A DNA stretch of 64,000 nucleotides, taken from positions 152,300 to 216,299 of the forward strand of contig ML978209.1 of NCBI GenBank assembly GCA_010015745.1. Direction: 5' to 3'. Shown in pieces: positions 53,139-64,000 of this stretch (the stretch's first letter is position 1; each line of letters begins with the position of its first letter). The DNA is from Setomelanomma holmii. Its lineage: Eukaryota; Ascomycota; Dothideomycetes; Pleosporales; Phaeosphaeriaceae. The position numbers were made by a program, and so were the translations under genes. A model generated the notes under the pieces. The model had not been told where the DNA came from and ran no database searches. It worked only from the letters and a program-made list of their open reading frames with translations.

Positions 53139-53892
53139 TGGCGCCGAGACGTATTGTGGAGAGGCTTCAAACCGCATGCCGGGTGGCTTTGGGTAGTGTA
53201 TATCGGGCTTTGGAGGCGCAATGGGTTTGGCTTGGCTTGGATAATGGCATGGATTCTACGGCTTTGGGTATGGAGTTTTGGACTGGGTGTATGATATGCC
53301 ACGGTTGGGGCGCAATGGCGTTTGGCTGGGTTCACTCATTTCCTTCTCGCCTTCTTATCGAGGTCCCCAATAATCATTCTTTAATCACAAACACCTTCAT
53401 AATTTGGCTGCTTTGCATTCATGCTCGACCCCGTCACGTCATCTTGTCTCACACTTCGCTGCACCGGCGGCTCCACAGAGGGGCGCCCCACCTAGGCTCA
53501 CACGCGCGTTGCTTATCGATAAGGTTGTTGAAAGCGCGATCTGTGTTGCGGCGCAAACACGACCAATACAAAGTCAACACCACGCGTAACGAGCACGATT
53601 GCACGCATCTGGAGCACCAAAGACGCATATCGGCTGAAGTGGATATATCGCCATTTGCGAGCGACCGTTACTCGACCTACAACCCGCTGTTTGGGTGATT
53701 CGGAAAGCAGAGGGGACCAAAACAACAGTCAGCGCTCAACTACAATTCGACCAAAAGTGCATAACGGCATTACTCGCACCGCTGTCGAAAACCGCTCATC
53801 GCGCTTCAAACTCCGAGATCTGATTTCAGTCTACGCGCAAATCCACACAACATCTCAAACGCGCCCATTTCCCGCCCACACGCCCACCCGCC
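53139..53892. other. Intergenic upstream of the Mis14 gene
   Basis: About 750 bp, no supported gene. It includes the 12-bp palindrome CTTATCGATAAG at 53512. Confidence 0.55.
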
Positions 53893-54582
53893 ATGGAATC
53901 CGAACACCGCAAAATCGAGCTCCAATCTCCCGCCGACCTCACATTTCTCACAACCCAACTCCGCACCGCCGCGCGGCGCAAACTAGATCTACACCTGCCT
54001 CCTGTATCCGACACCTCGGAGCCCGACGAACTGCGCCGCCATGTCGAAGAACTCGTCGATGCATTCGTCGCGCAGATCCTGAGCGGTATGCGGAACAATA
54101 TCAGCATCAACGGGATCGACGTCGTGCAGCAGCGAGGACGAGAAGGTCAGGATGTGATGGACGTGGAAGAAGGGGAAGGCGGGAGTTTAGTCGAAAGGGA
54201 AGAGTACGAGGTTTTCGATGATAAGTTGAGGGGAAAAGTAGGCAGTACGATTGTGAGGAGAGATGCACTTATTACGAAAATAAGTCAGCATCGGAGGACG
54301 ACTGGAGCGCAAGCGGCGCAGGCATTCCAGACACAGTTTCAGAAAGATACAGATGCTATGCTACAACAGAACGAAGAAGGATTGAGAGGTGTGGGTGGTT
54401 TAAAACAGGAAGACATCGCGGATATCGAGGCGCTGGTGAGAAGCGAGGAGATGAGAAGGAATTGGGAGCGCGCGGTCGAGGGGTTGAGCAGGTTGAATAA
54501 GGGGTTGCCGGAGACGAGGGCGAGGTTGGAGAGGGCGGGGGATGTTGTTGGGTATCTTGGGGGGAGTGTGGAGGGGAAGTGA
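53893..54582 (+). CDS. Kinetochore protein Mis14/Nsl1
   Basis: Single exon, 229 aa. The N-terminal helical region is characteristic: IELQSPADLTFLTTQLRTAA, RRKLDLHLPPVSDTSEPDEL and QILSGMRNNISINGIDVVQQ. Conserved helices follow (YEVFDDKLRGKVG and RRDALITKISQHRRTT). Mis14/Nsl1 is a subunit of the MIND (Mis12) complex, which links the inner kinetochore to the Ndc80 complex. The coding strand is strongly C-rich in the first 200 nt and G-rich in the last 300 nt. Confidence 0.85.
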   Translation: MESEHRKIELQSPADLTFLTTQLRTAARRKLDLHLPPVSDTSEPDELRRHVEELVDAFVAQILSGMRNNISINGIDVVQQRGREGQDVMDVEEGEGGSLVEREEYEVFDDKLRGKVGSTIVRRDALITKISQHRRTTGAQAAQAFQTQFQKDTDAMLQQNEEGLRGVGGLKQEDIADIEALVRSEEMRRNWERAVEGLSRLNKGLPETRARLERAGDVVGYLGGSVEGK

Positions 54583-55242
54583 AGTGATCGAAGGGACATT
54601 GGAGTTGATACGGCTTTTGGAGTTTGGAAGATACGCAATGCGAATTGCTACATCTGGGGTTCTTTGGAGGGCGGTATACCCATGAATTTCCTCATATCAG
54701 AATGTGCTTGAAGCCCTTCACGACAATTCTTTGATCCCAATCTCCCGAGAATGCTCGTGCGTAAGGGATGGTGCCTCGATCCACATGATATTCATCACAC
54801 ATGCAACCGTCTTCAGCGCAAAGCACATGTAACGCAAGACTGCATAACTTCGGCTATGACACCTGCTTTTGCATGTGCCAGCTTGACTACTCGTCCTTTC
54901 GCACAAGGTTGTAGTTTCCGGATCGGGAAGAGCCGTAACACCTGTACCACCCCAACCTCGATTGACGTGCGATTCCACAGCCCCGAAAGATGGAACTCCG
55001 CAGCTGCGGCTCACGCTTCCACCCGAGATTATGTTATACTTGAGCTTAGCAGTAGTGTGACAAAGTTGTCGGTGCATCGGCGCTGCGCAAAAAAGTTCCG
55101 CACTTGTGGACTTGTGGGTACGTCATTCTTGCGATTCCGCATCAACCCGGCGTTGCGCAAATAATAACATTGCGGCATTGGAATACAACCCCAAAATTGA
55201 AAGAGCCGGAGACTAACACGGAGCAAAAGTTTGAACAGTAAG
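54583..55242. other. Intergenic upstream of the NADH dehydrogenase gene
   Basis: About 660 bp; short frames only, no gene supported. Confidence 0.55.
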
Positions 55243-57133
55243 ATGCTAGGATCAAGTCGGCTGTCGCAATTGCCATTAGGCCTGAGGGAAATGCTTGTGC
55301 AAAACACGCGAACGAACGCGATTTCGCTATTTCGAAAAAGTACGGGTGTGGTGCAGCAAAGACGTGGAATATCGATCGGTCAATTAGACTCTGGACGAGA
55401 TAGTAAGTATGACCCAGTTCAACTGCCAAATCTCATCCATTCTAATACCGACCCAGACCGCAAGCGCGTCGTCATTCTCGGCTCAGGTTGGTCCGGCTTC
55501 ACCGTCGCGCGCTCTCTCGACTCCAGAAAATTCCAGGCTGTCGTCGTATCTCCCCGGTCCTACTTCGCCTTCACCCCCCTTCTTGCCAGCACTGCCGTTG
55601 GAACCCTGGAATTCCGCACTGCGCTGGAGCCTGTGCGCAGCCGTAGGACCAAGGTTGATTTCTTCCAGGGCTGGGCCGACGACGTAGACTTCAAGAATAA
55701 AACGATCACAATTGAAGAGGCGGTTGATGATCCTACGCAGGGATTGGCGCTGACGACGGATCGGCATGCGGGTGAGAGTAAGGAGCAGAGAGCAGCCGAA
55801 AAGAAGAAAGATGTGCAGAAGGGGAGGGTGTTTGATCTGGGGTATGACAAGTTGATTGTTACGGTGGGTTGTTACAGTCAGACGTTTGGGACCCCGGGTG
55901 TGAAAGAAAATGCCTATTTTCTCAAGGATGTTGGCGATGCACGAAAGATTCGAAACCGCTTGCTTGCGTGTTTCGAGGGTGCTGCTCTGCCTACCACCAC
56001 CGACGACGTGAGGCGGCAACTCTTGAACTTTGCAGTCGTGGGTGGTGGACCGACAGGGATTGAGTTCAGTGCCGAATTGCACGATCTGATCAACGAGGAT
56101 CTGGCCAAGATCTACCCAGAGCTGATCCAGTTCCACAAGATCACGGTGTACGATGTCGCGGAGAAGGTACTACCCATGTTCGACGAGAAGCTGGCTGATT
56201 ACGCGATGCAGAAGTTCAAGAGAAGAGGGATTGATATCAAGACCAAGCACCATGTCGAAGAACTACGACGTGGTGTACCCAAGGGGAGAGAGGCAGAGGG
56301 AGACGAGCACTTGTACACCCTGAAAGTTAAGGAAGAAGGCGAGATCGGTGTCGGCATGTGTGTCTGGAGTGAGTCTCTCACTCTTGAGTAACAGGTCTAC
56401 AGTGTAGGAGAAAACTAACCTCCACTTTCACAGGTACCGGCCTGATGCAGAATCCGTTCGTGTTTCAAGCCCTCGATCATGTCCGCGAAGCTCCATCGAA
56501 CCTCGCCCTCCCATCCACATCCAGCTCCTCGCAAAACCACCAGCCAACCCAATGGAAAGTAAAAAAGGACGCAAAATCAGGCTCCATCATCACCGACGAC
56601 CGTTTGCGCATCAAGCTCGTCCCACAAGATGATGCCGCCTCGTCAGATACCAGTAATCATACCGAGAACGCAGCAATACACCCCGACGTCTTCGCCCTAG
56701 GAGACTGCGGCATGATAGAAGGCACCACCTACCCCGCCACCGCACAAGTCGCTTCCCAAAAAGCAGACTGGTTAGTGAAGAGACTGAACAAAGGTGATTT
56801 CGACAAGGCGGGGTTTACGTATAAGAATTTGGGCACTCTGGTGAGTCTTCTTCCTTTCCCTTGTAGTCCAAGTGGTTGTGTCTAGAAAGCATCCGTATGA
56901 TACATAGCATTACTTGGACTTGTACAGCGGACTGATGGACATCATAGGCATATATTGGCAACTGGAATGCACTTTTTCAAGGCGGCTCGGGCGGACGCTT
57001 GCAAGGCTATCTGGCGTGGATTATTTGGCGGGGAGCATATCTTACGCGCACGGTGAGTTGGCGGAATAAGATTCTCGTGCCGGTTTATTGGGTTGTGAAC
57101 TGGTTGTTCGGGCGCGATGTCAGTCGATTCTGA
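55243..57133 (+). CDS. Type II (rotenone-insensitive) NADH:ubiquinone oxidoreductase
   Basis: Three exons (55243-56368, 56434-56840, 56948-57133) give 572 aa. It is a single-subunit mitochondrial flavoenzyme that passes electrons from NADH to ubiquinone without proton pumping. The first ~45 residues are a basic presequence (MLGSSRLSQLPLGLREM...). The FAD Rossmann motif is VVILGSGWSGFTVARSL. The NADH-binding motif is NFAVVGGGPTGIEFSAELHD. VFALGDCGMIEGTTYPATAQ marks the C-terminal FAD contact, and RVSWRNK-like and WLFGRDVSRF ends are typical. It has no EF-hand. An insertion of charged residues (SKEQRAAEKKKDVQKG) lies after strand 5. Whether it faces the matrix or the intermembrane space cannot be read from the sequence. 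Confidence 0.94.
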
Positions 57134-57600
57134 GGGGACTTTGAGGGCTTCAGAGCTGGATGTGAACAAAGCTCGATTAGCAAGCGCGCCTACTGTAAAA
57201 CCCTGGAGTATCGAAGCATCCTATGTGTTTGATCGTAGCCAGATAGGAAAGAGGCACGGCCAAGCGGCTCGGTTGATCCGTATGTGGCTTGTGTCAATTC
57301 GGATGCGCTAAGGTGGAAGGAGTCTCATGTCGCTACGCATCACCAATGAGGAGCATCCATACTGGCCCCCAACTTCGGCCCCCTTCCAGCCCTGCAGCCC
57401 TGCAGAGTGCCACGCTCGGATGCGACATCTCGCACGAAGATTCGATACTTAGGTCGCATGGTGGGAAGGAGGTGGCAAGTCATTGTTACATTGGCAAATC
57501 ACGCATTTTATTTTCGAGTGTCTCTTCACATTTTTCCTCTGCTTTGCTTCTCACGTTCTTTGCCCGCACCGAGCACGCCGGTCGAGCTCGGCTACTAGAC
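57134..57600. other. Intergenic between two plus-strand genes
   Basis: About 470 bp; promoter of the membrane protein gene; no gene supported. Confidence 0.55.
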
Positions 57601-59885
57601 ATGAGATACCACACGCAGTACAATGTCCTCGAAGATGAGCAGAATGTACAACTTCACGAGTACAAGTAAGCTGAAAAGCTACTCCGTTCTATGCATGACC
57701 TGGCTGACTTGAAAGATCCTTCGAGACATTGAAGCAGGCGTCCGCATCCGCCGAAGAGGTCCTTCAGAGGCCTTCCGAATACGATCAAGCTGGAGGTCAT
57801 CTACTTCGTCGCTTCTACTTCCGCGCTCTCGTTGGTTGTCTTGGTCCTCTGGTGGTGACCGCCTACTTCATAATACTTTGGCGCATATATCTCGCACCGA
57901 TTGATCCCGAAAGCCCAATAGCCTTTGGACCGCCTGGTGCTACATGGATCTTCTACAGCTGGTTCGTGGTAGGTGTGATTGGCCTAAACCTCAGCATGTA
58001 TGGGATGCAAGGTGTCGAGGCCGGCATGATGATGGAACCTCACTGGCAGGCCGGCGATGGAATGAAACTGATGATGCATGCTAACAACACTTGGAGTGGT
58101 CCTGGAGGCTGGATGAAGACGATCAAATGGAGCTGGCACCTAAGCAGAAGGGCTGGTCGAGTGAAACTGCCCGCTGCCCTGTGGTTCATTCTCACCCTCC
58201 CGAGTATGTTTGTCTTCACAGCATATCCGCTGTCGGGACTGACAATGGAGATGACGCAAGGCTTTTTGCGCGGCACCCGTAGCAATGTTGGACCGACTGT
58301 TACCGGTTTCTCATATGCAAATTTCAACGAGAGAAACATGGATGATGCGTTCTCAGGCTCCAGAGTGACCTGGACGAATGCTCTCGAGTCGAGGATTTCG
58401 GGCCATGGTGCACTCTACACACCACAAGGGTTCGATCGATCGCAACACTCTTTTCTCCAGAAGTTGCCTACTATTCTACCAAAAGACGATGGAGTGCACA
58501 AGATTTTTCTCGCCGCCCAAGCTGAAAATCCAATCGAAGGACAAGTTTGGGGTCTGTTACTCCAGTACAACTGCAGTATCGTCGACAAGATGGCTGATCT
58601 TCGCATCCTCAACACCCGCAATGCATCTGCCGTCCGGATGTCATCACTCGGATATACGAGTTACCAAACCAGCAACGAAACGTTGGGCATTGCAGTTCAG
58701 AATCAGACCAATCTGAATCTTCTCAACAAGTGGGTGGATAACATGTATGCCGTCATGGAGACAGGCTACGAAATGTGGCCGAACAAGACCGCTTCGCAAC
58801 GTATGATGAAAGAAGATCCCAACGCCGTCTTCACCAAAAATACAGCCTGCTACTTCAACGAAGCCGAAAACATTACTGGTGACTATCCCGGTATCGACCA
58901 AGAACAACTATTCGAAGTCGTCCTCTGGCAATCACTCCTCAACACATCCTACGGCCCTCCTGGCATCCAAGGTCCGCAATATAATTTCTCCCTCGATCGC
59001 AACATCTCCGATCTCTACGGCGCATACAACTGGCGCGACTTCGCCATCGATAACACGCCACCCGCCTTCAGGAATCAAACGACAAATATGCCACTTCGAC
59101 CTATGTCCGCCATCGGGGTGCAGTGCAAAGCTTCCAGCAGCGTCGGCACCGTCTCCCTCAACGGCCAATCCTCCACATACACCAACTTCACCCGCACCGA
59201 CACACCCATCAACATCCAAACCGCGCGCTGCGCTTCACGCTTCACAGCCTCGTCCCCCAGCCTCGTGATGCCCAAGCCCGGTTCCGAATGGCTCTCCACC
59301 CTCTTCAGCTCCGCAGCCGCCCCACCACCTCTATACGCCGCGTCCGTAACGAGCGACACAGACATCGATGCGAATTACGGATACCTTGTGCAGTTGGGAT
59401 ACTTGCAGGCCGAGCAGTTGCGCGTGAGTATGACAAGGGCATATGCGGCATATGCGGTGCAGTTGATGTTTAACGGCGGGCAGGGGTATACGAGCAGGGA
59501 TGGATCGCATATTGGATTTCAGAATCCAAATGTCACTGAATTCGTGCGCGGGACTGTCATCACGCAGGGTGTTATGCCCGCTGCCATTCCTGTGGTGTTG
59601 TTCGTTGCGTGGGCGCTCGTTGCGTCGGTGTTGGGTGTACTGTATGGGTTTAGGAGACGCTGGAGTGCGATTCTAGATGGGTATGCCATGTTTCGGCTTG
59701 GTGCGGATTTGAGCGCGGATGAGAAGGCGAGGTTTGCGGCGTGCTCGAATACGCTGGAAGTCGAGGAATGCGAGGGATTAGGCGGGGTGCCGGGGTTGGT
59801 GGGTGATGTGACGGGGGAGATGTGGCTTGGGAGGATTGGGCTTGTTAGGGGGCCGAGGGCGGAGAAGGGAAAGATGTATGAGTAG
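57601..59885 (+). CDS. Large N-glycosylated multipass membrane protein, function unknown
   Basis: Two exons (57601-57665, 57716-59885) give 744 aa. The 65-nt first exon supplies the only ATG (MRYHTQYNVLEDEQ), and a 50-nt intron with a GCTGAC branch keeps the frame. There are three transmembrane helices near the N-terminus (GCLGPLVVTAYFIILWRIYL, WIFYSWFVVGVIGLNL, PAALWFILTLPSMFVFTAY). A ~430-residue loop follows, with about ten N-x-S/T sites (for example NCS, NAS, NQT, NTS, NFT) and several Cys, implying an extracellular or lumenal domain. One last helix (PAAIPVVLFVAWALVASVLG) precedes a cytosolic tail of about 90 residues. Such proteins are common in filamentous ascomycetes (from memory); I know no function. 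Confidence 0.82.
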
Positions 59886-59944
59886 TTATTCCAAACAAGG
59901 GTGGAATGAACAGGTTCAGTTCTGGTGAGGGTCTATTACGGAGC

Positions 59945-60448
59945 TCAAGTATGTGTTTGAGGATCCCAAACCCCATTCCAAAGCACGACCCTCCATCCAT
60001 CTGCGTCCTCGAACGTCCGACCCTTGCCATCCTGCTCCCACCACGGATTCTCACTCCTGACACTCTTACACACACTGTTCTCCTCGCCATTCCCGCCCTT
60101 CTTTTCTAGGTCTTCCATCCTCCTCACAGCCCCCTCCCACTCCTCCCTCCCGGCGATATAAAACACAAGCAAATTATCCCTCGTCGGCGCCCTTCCATAC
60201 CCTTCCCCCTCATCCTCCTTATGTCTCTCGTAATGCGTGGTGAATTCCAGATGGTACGGCAGACTAGGGTGGCCCAGCATCACGCCATCGAAGCCGTTGT
60301 GCGCGGTGAAGGAAGAGATGATTCGGAAGCCGAGACCGGTGGTGTAGAAGTCGAGGAGGGAAGGGATGCTGGGCGTTGAGCGGGCGATGCGGAGGTGGGC
60401 TGTGAGGATGGGGTTGGGATTAGGGTTTGAGGATGGGGAGGTCGACAT
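59945..60448 (-). CDS. Glyoxalase/VOC-fold protein (YycE-like)
   Basis: Single exon, 167 aa. It carries a vicinal-oxygen-chelate fold: LRIARSTPSIPSLLDFYTTG and LGFRIISSFTAHNGFDGVML, then PYHLEFTTHYERH and a second half ending GRTFEDADGWRVVLWNGVW. Most similar to YycE-like members, whose substrate is not known. The insertion RMEDLEKKGGNGEENSVCKS breaks the second half. It is convergent with the membrane-protein gene, with only 59 bp between stops. Confidence 0.8.
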   Translation of the reverse strand: MSTSPSSNPNPNPILTAHLRIARSTPSIPSLLDFYTTGLGFRIISSFTAHNGFDGVMLGHPSLPYHLEFTTHYERHKEDEGEGYGRAPTRDNLLVFYIAGREEWEGAVRRMEDLEKKGGNGEENSVCKSVRSENPWWEQDGKGRTFEDADGWRVVLWNGVWDPQTHT

Positions 60449-60841
60449 TTTGGAGTGTATTGCTGAGATGAACTTGATGACGTTGAAGTATCCGAAACAG
60501 GACTATTTTGTGTTTCAAGTGTGTTGGATTGAGCTGAAAGAGATGTAGATGAATACTTGTAGCCGTTTGGTAGTGAGTAAGCGAAAAGGTCTGGACCAAA
60601 CCATTGTTGACGAGAAATACGAAGGATACGACAACCCTGTCTCGGCAAGTGGAAGGGACTTGGAGATAGAAATTCATCTCAAATATACAGTTTCGGCTTT
60701 CGGTTTCGTGTTTCATTCATTCTCGTTTCGTGATAAGTACGCACCTACCAACACCAACTCAACGGGCGAATACACTTCGCGTCACGTTAGTAGACCATTC
60801 CACCATACAATCTTCATACATCCTTCCACAAACGTACGCAT

Positions 60842-63091
60842 CTACAACCTCGCCAAGCCAGTAATCTCCCTTGGGGCATGATACTCTGGCACCTTCATAT
60901 CAAGCGCGGAGCCACTGTAGCCGAGATCCTCGCCAGTAAGTACAGCACACTTCTCGCCAATGAGGAGGGCCGTGCTGTACGTGTTACAGCCGACGTTATC
61001 GGGGCAGATAGATAGATCAGCGACCTTGAGGCCCTTGACGCCGTGGACATTGAGGCGCTCGTCGAGGACACCGTGCTTGACGATGGAGTTGCCGTTCCTT
61101 GGGGCCATGGAGCACGTGCCTAGGGAGTGCCATGTGGTCTCAACGTGGCCTAGTATGGAGTTAGTGAGATGATGATAAGTGCGTGTATACGTGGTCTTGA
61201 CATACGCTTGGTCCAGTTGATGACGTGGTTGATATCTTCGGTCGAGTACTCGAGATCTGGAAGGATCTCTTGGCTGTTGGAGTTAAGCCAGTTGGGCTCG
61301 GGTGCGCGGCCCTTCTCAACTGGCATGGTCCAGCTACCATGCTGGATACCGGCGGTGATGTTACCCGGGAGGGCATACGCGTTGGTCGTAGCGAGATCCA
61401 TATCCTTGGCGCGAGCAGGGCTGTCGTACGAGTAAAATGGATGCATAGCCTGGACTTCTCCAGCATAAGCGTCCATGCGACGCGCAGTCTCGCGAGACTT
61501 GACGTATCCCCAGACCATTGGCGCCATATCGCGCTTGTCGTTCATGAAGCCAGCGTCAAAGTCGGGAGCCTCGTATGGATTAGGCGAGACGATGTGCGTG
61601 GAGCCACGGGAGAACGGATACTCGAGGAAGTGGAACATGGTGAAGAACTTGCCCGGTGGCATAACCATATGGTCGCCAAACCAGCCAGCAATAACCGAGT
61701 AATGCATGACAGGCTTGTCGGGCTTATCCTTGAAGTAGCTGTCCCAACCAGAGCGGAACTCTGGGCAGGGCCACTTGTCCATCTGGTCGAGCTCAGCCTC
61801 GGTGGGACGGATCTTAACACCAGCTTCGATGCCGTTGGTGGCAAGTGGGCCAGTGCCGTTGATGTTCCATTGCTGGAAGACACGTTCCTGGGTTGCGGGG
61901 TCGCCACGCGCGAAATCGTCGAAAGACTCAACGTGCGGCTTTGCACGGTAGGTGGCGAACGTGAGGCTAGACACATGTCAGTAGTGGGCTTCCGAAAGAC
62001 ATACTAGAACGTACTAATGATCCTGGAAGTTCAGGCCAACACCTGGCAAGTCCACAAGGGGCTTGACGCCAGCCTTGCGGAGCTTCTCTGGGTCACCGAT
62101 ACCCGAGCGCTGGAGGATAAGCGGGGAGCTCAGTGTTCCACCAGAGACAATGATTTGCTTGCGGGCCTTGATGATTCTGGAAGGCACCTGAGCGCTGGAA
62201 AGATGCTTGGTCGGAACGACCTTCACGCCAACTGCTCGGTCGCCTTCGAGAATGACCTGAAATTACCAATCAGCATATGTGTTTTATGAAGGGGAGACTG
62301 TGCTTCTTACTTTGTCGACCTTGTTACTAGTCAAAAGATGTAGATTCTGGTACTTAGAACGTGTGCTATGAATATATCCGTGCGCAGAGTCAGATCGGCG
62401 TCCAGTGTCTCGATTGATCCACTTCAGCCAGTGCTCAGCACCATGACCAGTGACCAAGTCCTGAAGGTCATCAGTGGTTGGAATGCCCTGAGTCTCAGCG
62501 GCGCGAAGGAAGTCCTCCTTGATGGGATAAGTGTAGTTTCCGAAGGAGACTTTGATTGGGCCCTCGAAGCCGTGGATATCACGATTGTTGCAAGAACGCT
62601 GGTATGTTTCGTGCTTCTTCATAAGCGGAATGAGCTCCTTGGTAGTCCAGCCCTTGGCTTGGAAGTCATCGTAGTCAGAGGCAGAAGCGCGAGTGTACAT
62701 CTAATCATGATTAGACTCAATCACGCCTGCGAAGCTCGAACACATACCATAAAATTGATAGATGAACCGCCACCCAAGATGTGCGCGCAAGGCACAACAG
62801 CTCGTCGTCCATCGAGCCATTCCGAAGGTCGCGAGTAGTAGAAGGAGGCAGTCTTGCTGTCCAACTTCATGTTCCTCGGGTAGATACCCGGACGGAAGAC
62901 CCACGGATTGTTCAAGTTATTCTCTCCGCCCTCAATCAAGAGGACTTGGAGGTTGTGATCCAAGTTGGCCAATCGACCTGCCACAACACAGCCGCATGAT
63001 CCTCCACCGCACACAATAATATCAACCTGTTCCGTCAGCGTGGTCGACATACGTGTAGACTCGGCTGACTTACCTCGTCGGGGATCGTCAT
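60842..63091 (-). CDS. AOX1: Alcohol (methanol) oxidase, GMC family, peroxisomal
   Basis: Six exons: 63091-63074, 63026-62748, 62700-62311, 62256-62015, 61966-61206 and 61149-60842, giving 665 aa; methylotrophic yeast AOX is about 663. It oxidises short primary alcohols with O2 to aldehyde and H2O2. The 18-nt first exon encodes MTIPDE and splices to VDIIVCGGGSCGCVVAGRLA (FAD-binding). Next are GRRAVVPCAHILGGGSSINF (GMC signature 1) and IIVSGGTLSSPLILQRSGIG (signature 2). ETTWHSLGTCSMAPRNG carries the active-site His, and DNVGCNTYSTALLIGEKCAV follows. The C-terminus ARL fits the PTS1 peroxisomal consensus. An in-frame ATG inside intron 1 could mislead start prediction. Methanol from pectin demethylation is a plausible substrate in plant-associated fungi (inference). 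Confidence 0.96.
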
Positions 63092-63473
63092 CTTGAAGTC
63101 GGTCCTTGGAGTTGCTACACTTGGTATTGTCTTTGAGAGAGAAGTGGAACCACAGGTGACAGGTCAACTGGGCATGGTTGTCCATTGGAGGCGGCTTGAG
63201 CTTCCTTTAAACCCAGAGACCCCGCATTCTGAGGATCTTCGGGCTGGGGAAGATCTATCGTATGAGCTTCTCTTGCCTTGCACTTGCCGTCAGCGCTGAC
63301 CCTAGCTTCCCCAGTGCGCATGCGCGGAAGAGGGGAATGTACAATTCATGCTAGCTCGAAGCATGCTCGTCGCCCAAAGCGGCCTAATTGTTAGAGGCTA
63401 CCCTGCGTCTCATGGCCATTTGGAGTGGCCGAGGAGCCCGCTCCACGGACAACGTATGAGATTCCTGCGGATC

Positions 63474-63489
63474 CGCAGGTATACTGCGC
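63474..63489. promoter_or_regulatory. 16-bp perfect palindrome CCTGCGGATCCGCAGG
   Basis: Perfect dyad about 383 bp upstream of the alcohol oxidase start, with inverted TGCGG half-sites, the type bound by Zn2Cys6 factors (AlcR binds TGCGG repeats). The core CGGATCCG recurs at 63714. Confidence 0.5.
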
Positions 63490-63713
63490 CTCTCACGGGC
63501 CCGCGCAGGGGAGTGCGGAGTGATCATGAGGCTGATTGGCTTATAGGGTCGGGTGAGGACGATGTACCAGAGCTACGGGCATGGATAGAGGGTCGCACTG
63601 GGATTCGTGCGGCAGGAGTGATTGTCTTGCTGGTCGATGCGGAGAAGCGCTACATCCAGTAAGAAGATATGCTGGGTTGCGTACTGAGACCCACTCCTGC
63701 AGTGCGAGGTTTG

Positions 63714-63721
63714 CGGATCCG
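63714..63721. promoter_or_regulatory. Second CGGATCCG core
   Basis: Same 8-bp palindromic core in TTGCGGATCCGTAG, about 236 bp further upstream of the alcohol oxidase gene. Confidence 0.4.
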
Positions 63722-63844
63722 TAGCTGTAAGGCTTGTGGCGTAGCGTGTCAGATTGAGGCAGGCTCATGTTGACAGCTGATGAGCAACGGAGACTGAGGC
63801 AATTACAGGCTTAGGGGATCAGTAGGAAGGACCGAAAGGACGCA

Positions 63845-63863
63845 ATCCATTGGGATCCATTGG
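63845..63863 (-). promoter_or_regulatory. Tandem CCAAT boxes
   Basis: ATCCATTGG occurs twice at 10-bp spacing (63845-63853 and 63855-63863), reading CCAAT on the alcohol oxidase strand, about 755 bp upstream of its start. Confidence 0.4.
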
Positions 63864-64000
63864 AAGTTGGTAGCAGAGGTGTCCCGAGTTATTGAATTGC
63901 ACTGTTCATGCTCTCATCTATGCTGTGTATCCTAGAGCTCTCTCGAGCTTCAAGGGTACGCTGTAGCTCCAGTAGCTCTCGGCTGCTAGCTCCGTGGCTA

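Larger units (their letters stand above)
63092..64000. other. Upstream region of the alcohol oxidase gene, no supported gene
   Basis: About 900 bp to the window end. It contains palindromic zinc-cluster-type sites and tandem CCAAT boxes (separate entries); open frames here lack domains. Confidence 0.55.

Noticed and set aside
63008..63054. Alcohol oxidase start at the ATG at 63050
   Set aside because: It lies within a 47-nt intron; the 18-nt upstream exon encoding MTIPDE gives the family-typical N-terminus.

Overview
This is nuclear DNA of a filamentous ascomycete. Genes are separate transcription units on both strands. Most multi-exon genes have introns of about 45-110 nt, with GT donors, branch sites close to CTRAC and (C/T)AG acceptors. 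The set of a FRQ clock protein, a DUF6594 protein, a HET-domain relic, a PhiA-like wall protein and a peroxisomal alcohol oxidase suggests Pezizomycotina, probably Dothideomycetes (inference). Gene models were spliced by eye; every multi-exon model was checked for reading frame.

Left part (1-9.8 kb): a frameshifted coding fragment at the edge, a long gene-free stretch, then a compact block. It holds a RapZ C-terminal-domain protein, OST1 of the oligosaccharyltransferase (divergent from the next gene), a fused pseudouridine-5'-phosphate glycosidase / pseudouridine kinase, and a second RapZ-like paralog. 9.8-17 kb is sparse: CutC, a GPI-anchored surface protein, and two perfect tandem arrays next to them.

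Middle (17-36 kb) is mostly housekeeping: a Sas2-like MYST acetyltransferase, a BTB protein, a conserved fungal nuclear-type protein, HEM4 and BFR1 (divergent pair), a BLI-3-type flavin protein, a SigF-like NTF2 membrane protein, a DUF167 protein, arginase, a PhiA-like secreted protein, CMR1 and COQ9. COQ9 needs a GC-AG intron.

36-52 kb: the circadian clock gene frq, with an upstream ORF whose stop overlaps the frq start and an in-frame 54-nt intron; a broken HET-domain gene in a gene-poor stretch; a DUF6594 membrane protein; and an IQGAP-type RasGAP.

52-64 kb: a small conserved protein, the kinetochore protein Mis14/Nsl1, a type II NADH dehydrogenase, a large glycosylated multipass membrane protein, a VOC-fold protein and a six-exon alcohol (methanol) oxidase ending in a peroxisomal signal, with palindromic zinc-cluster-type sites upstream.

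There is no biosynthetic cluster. The most interesting points are the RapZ-C paralog pair around the pseudouridine catabolism gene, the post-transcriptional control elements of frq, the GC-AG intron of COQ9, repeated regulatory palindromes, and a recurrent C-rich to G-rich switch of the coding strand within genes.
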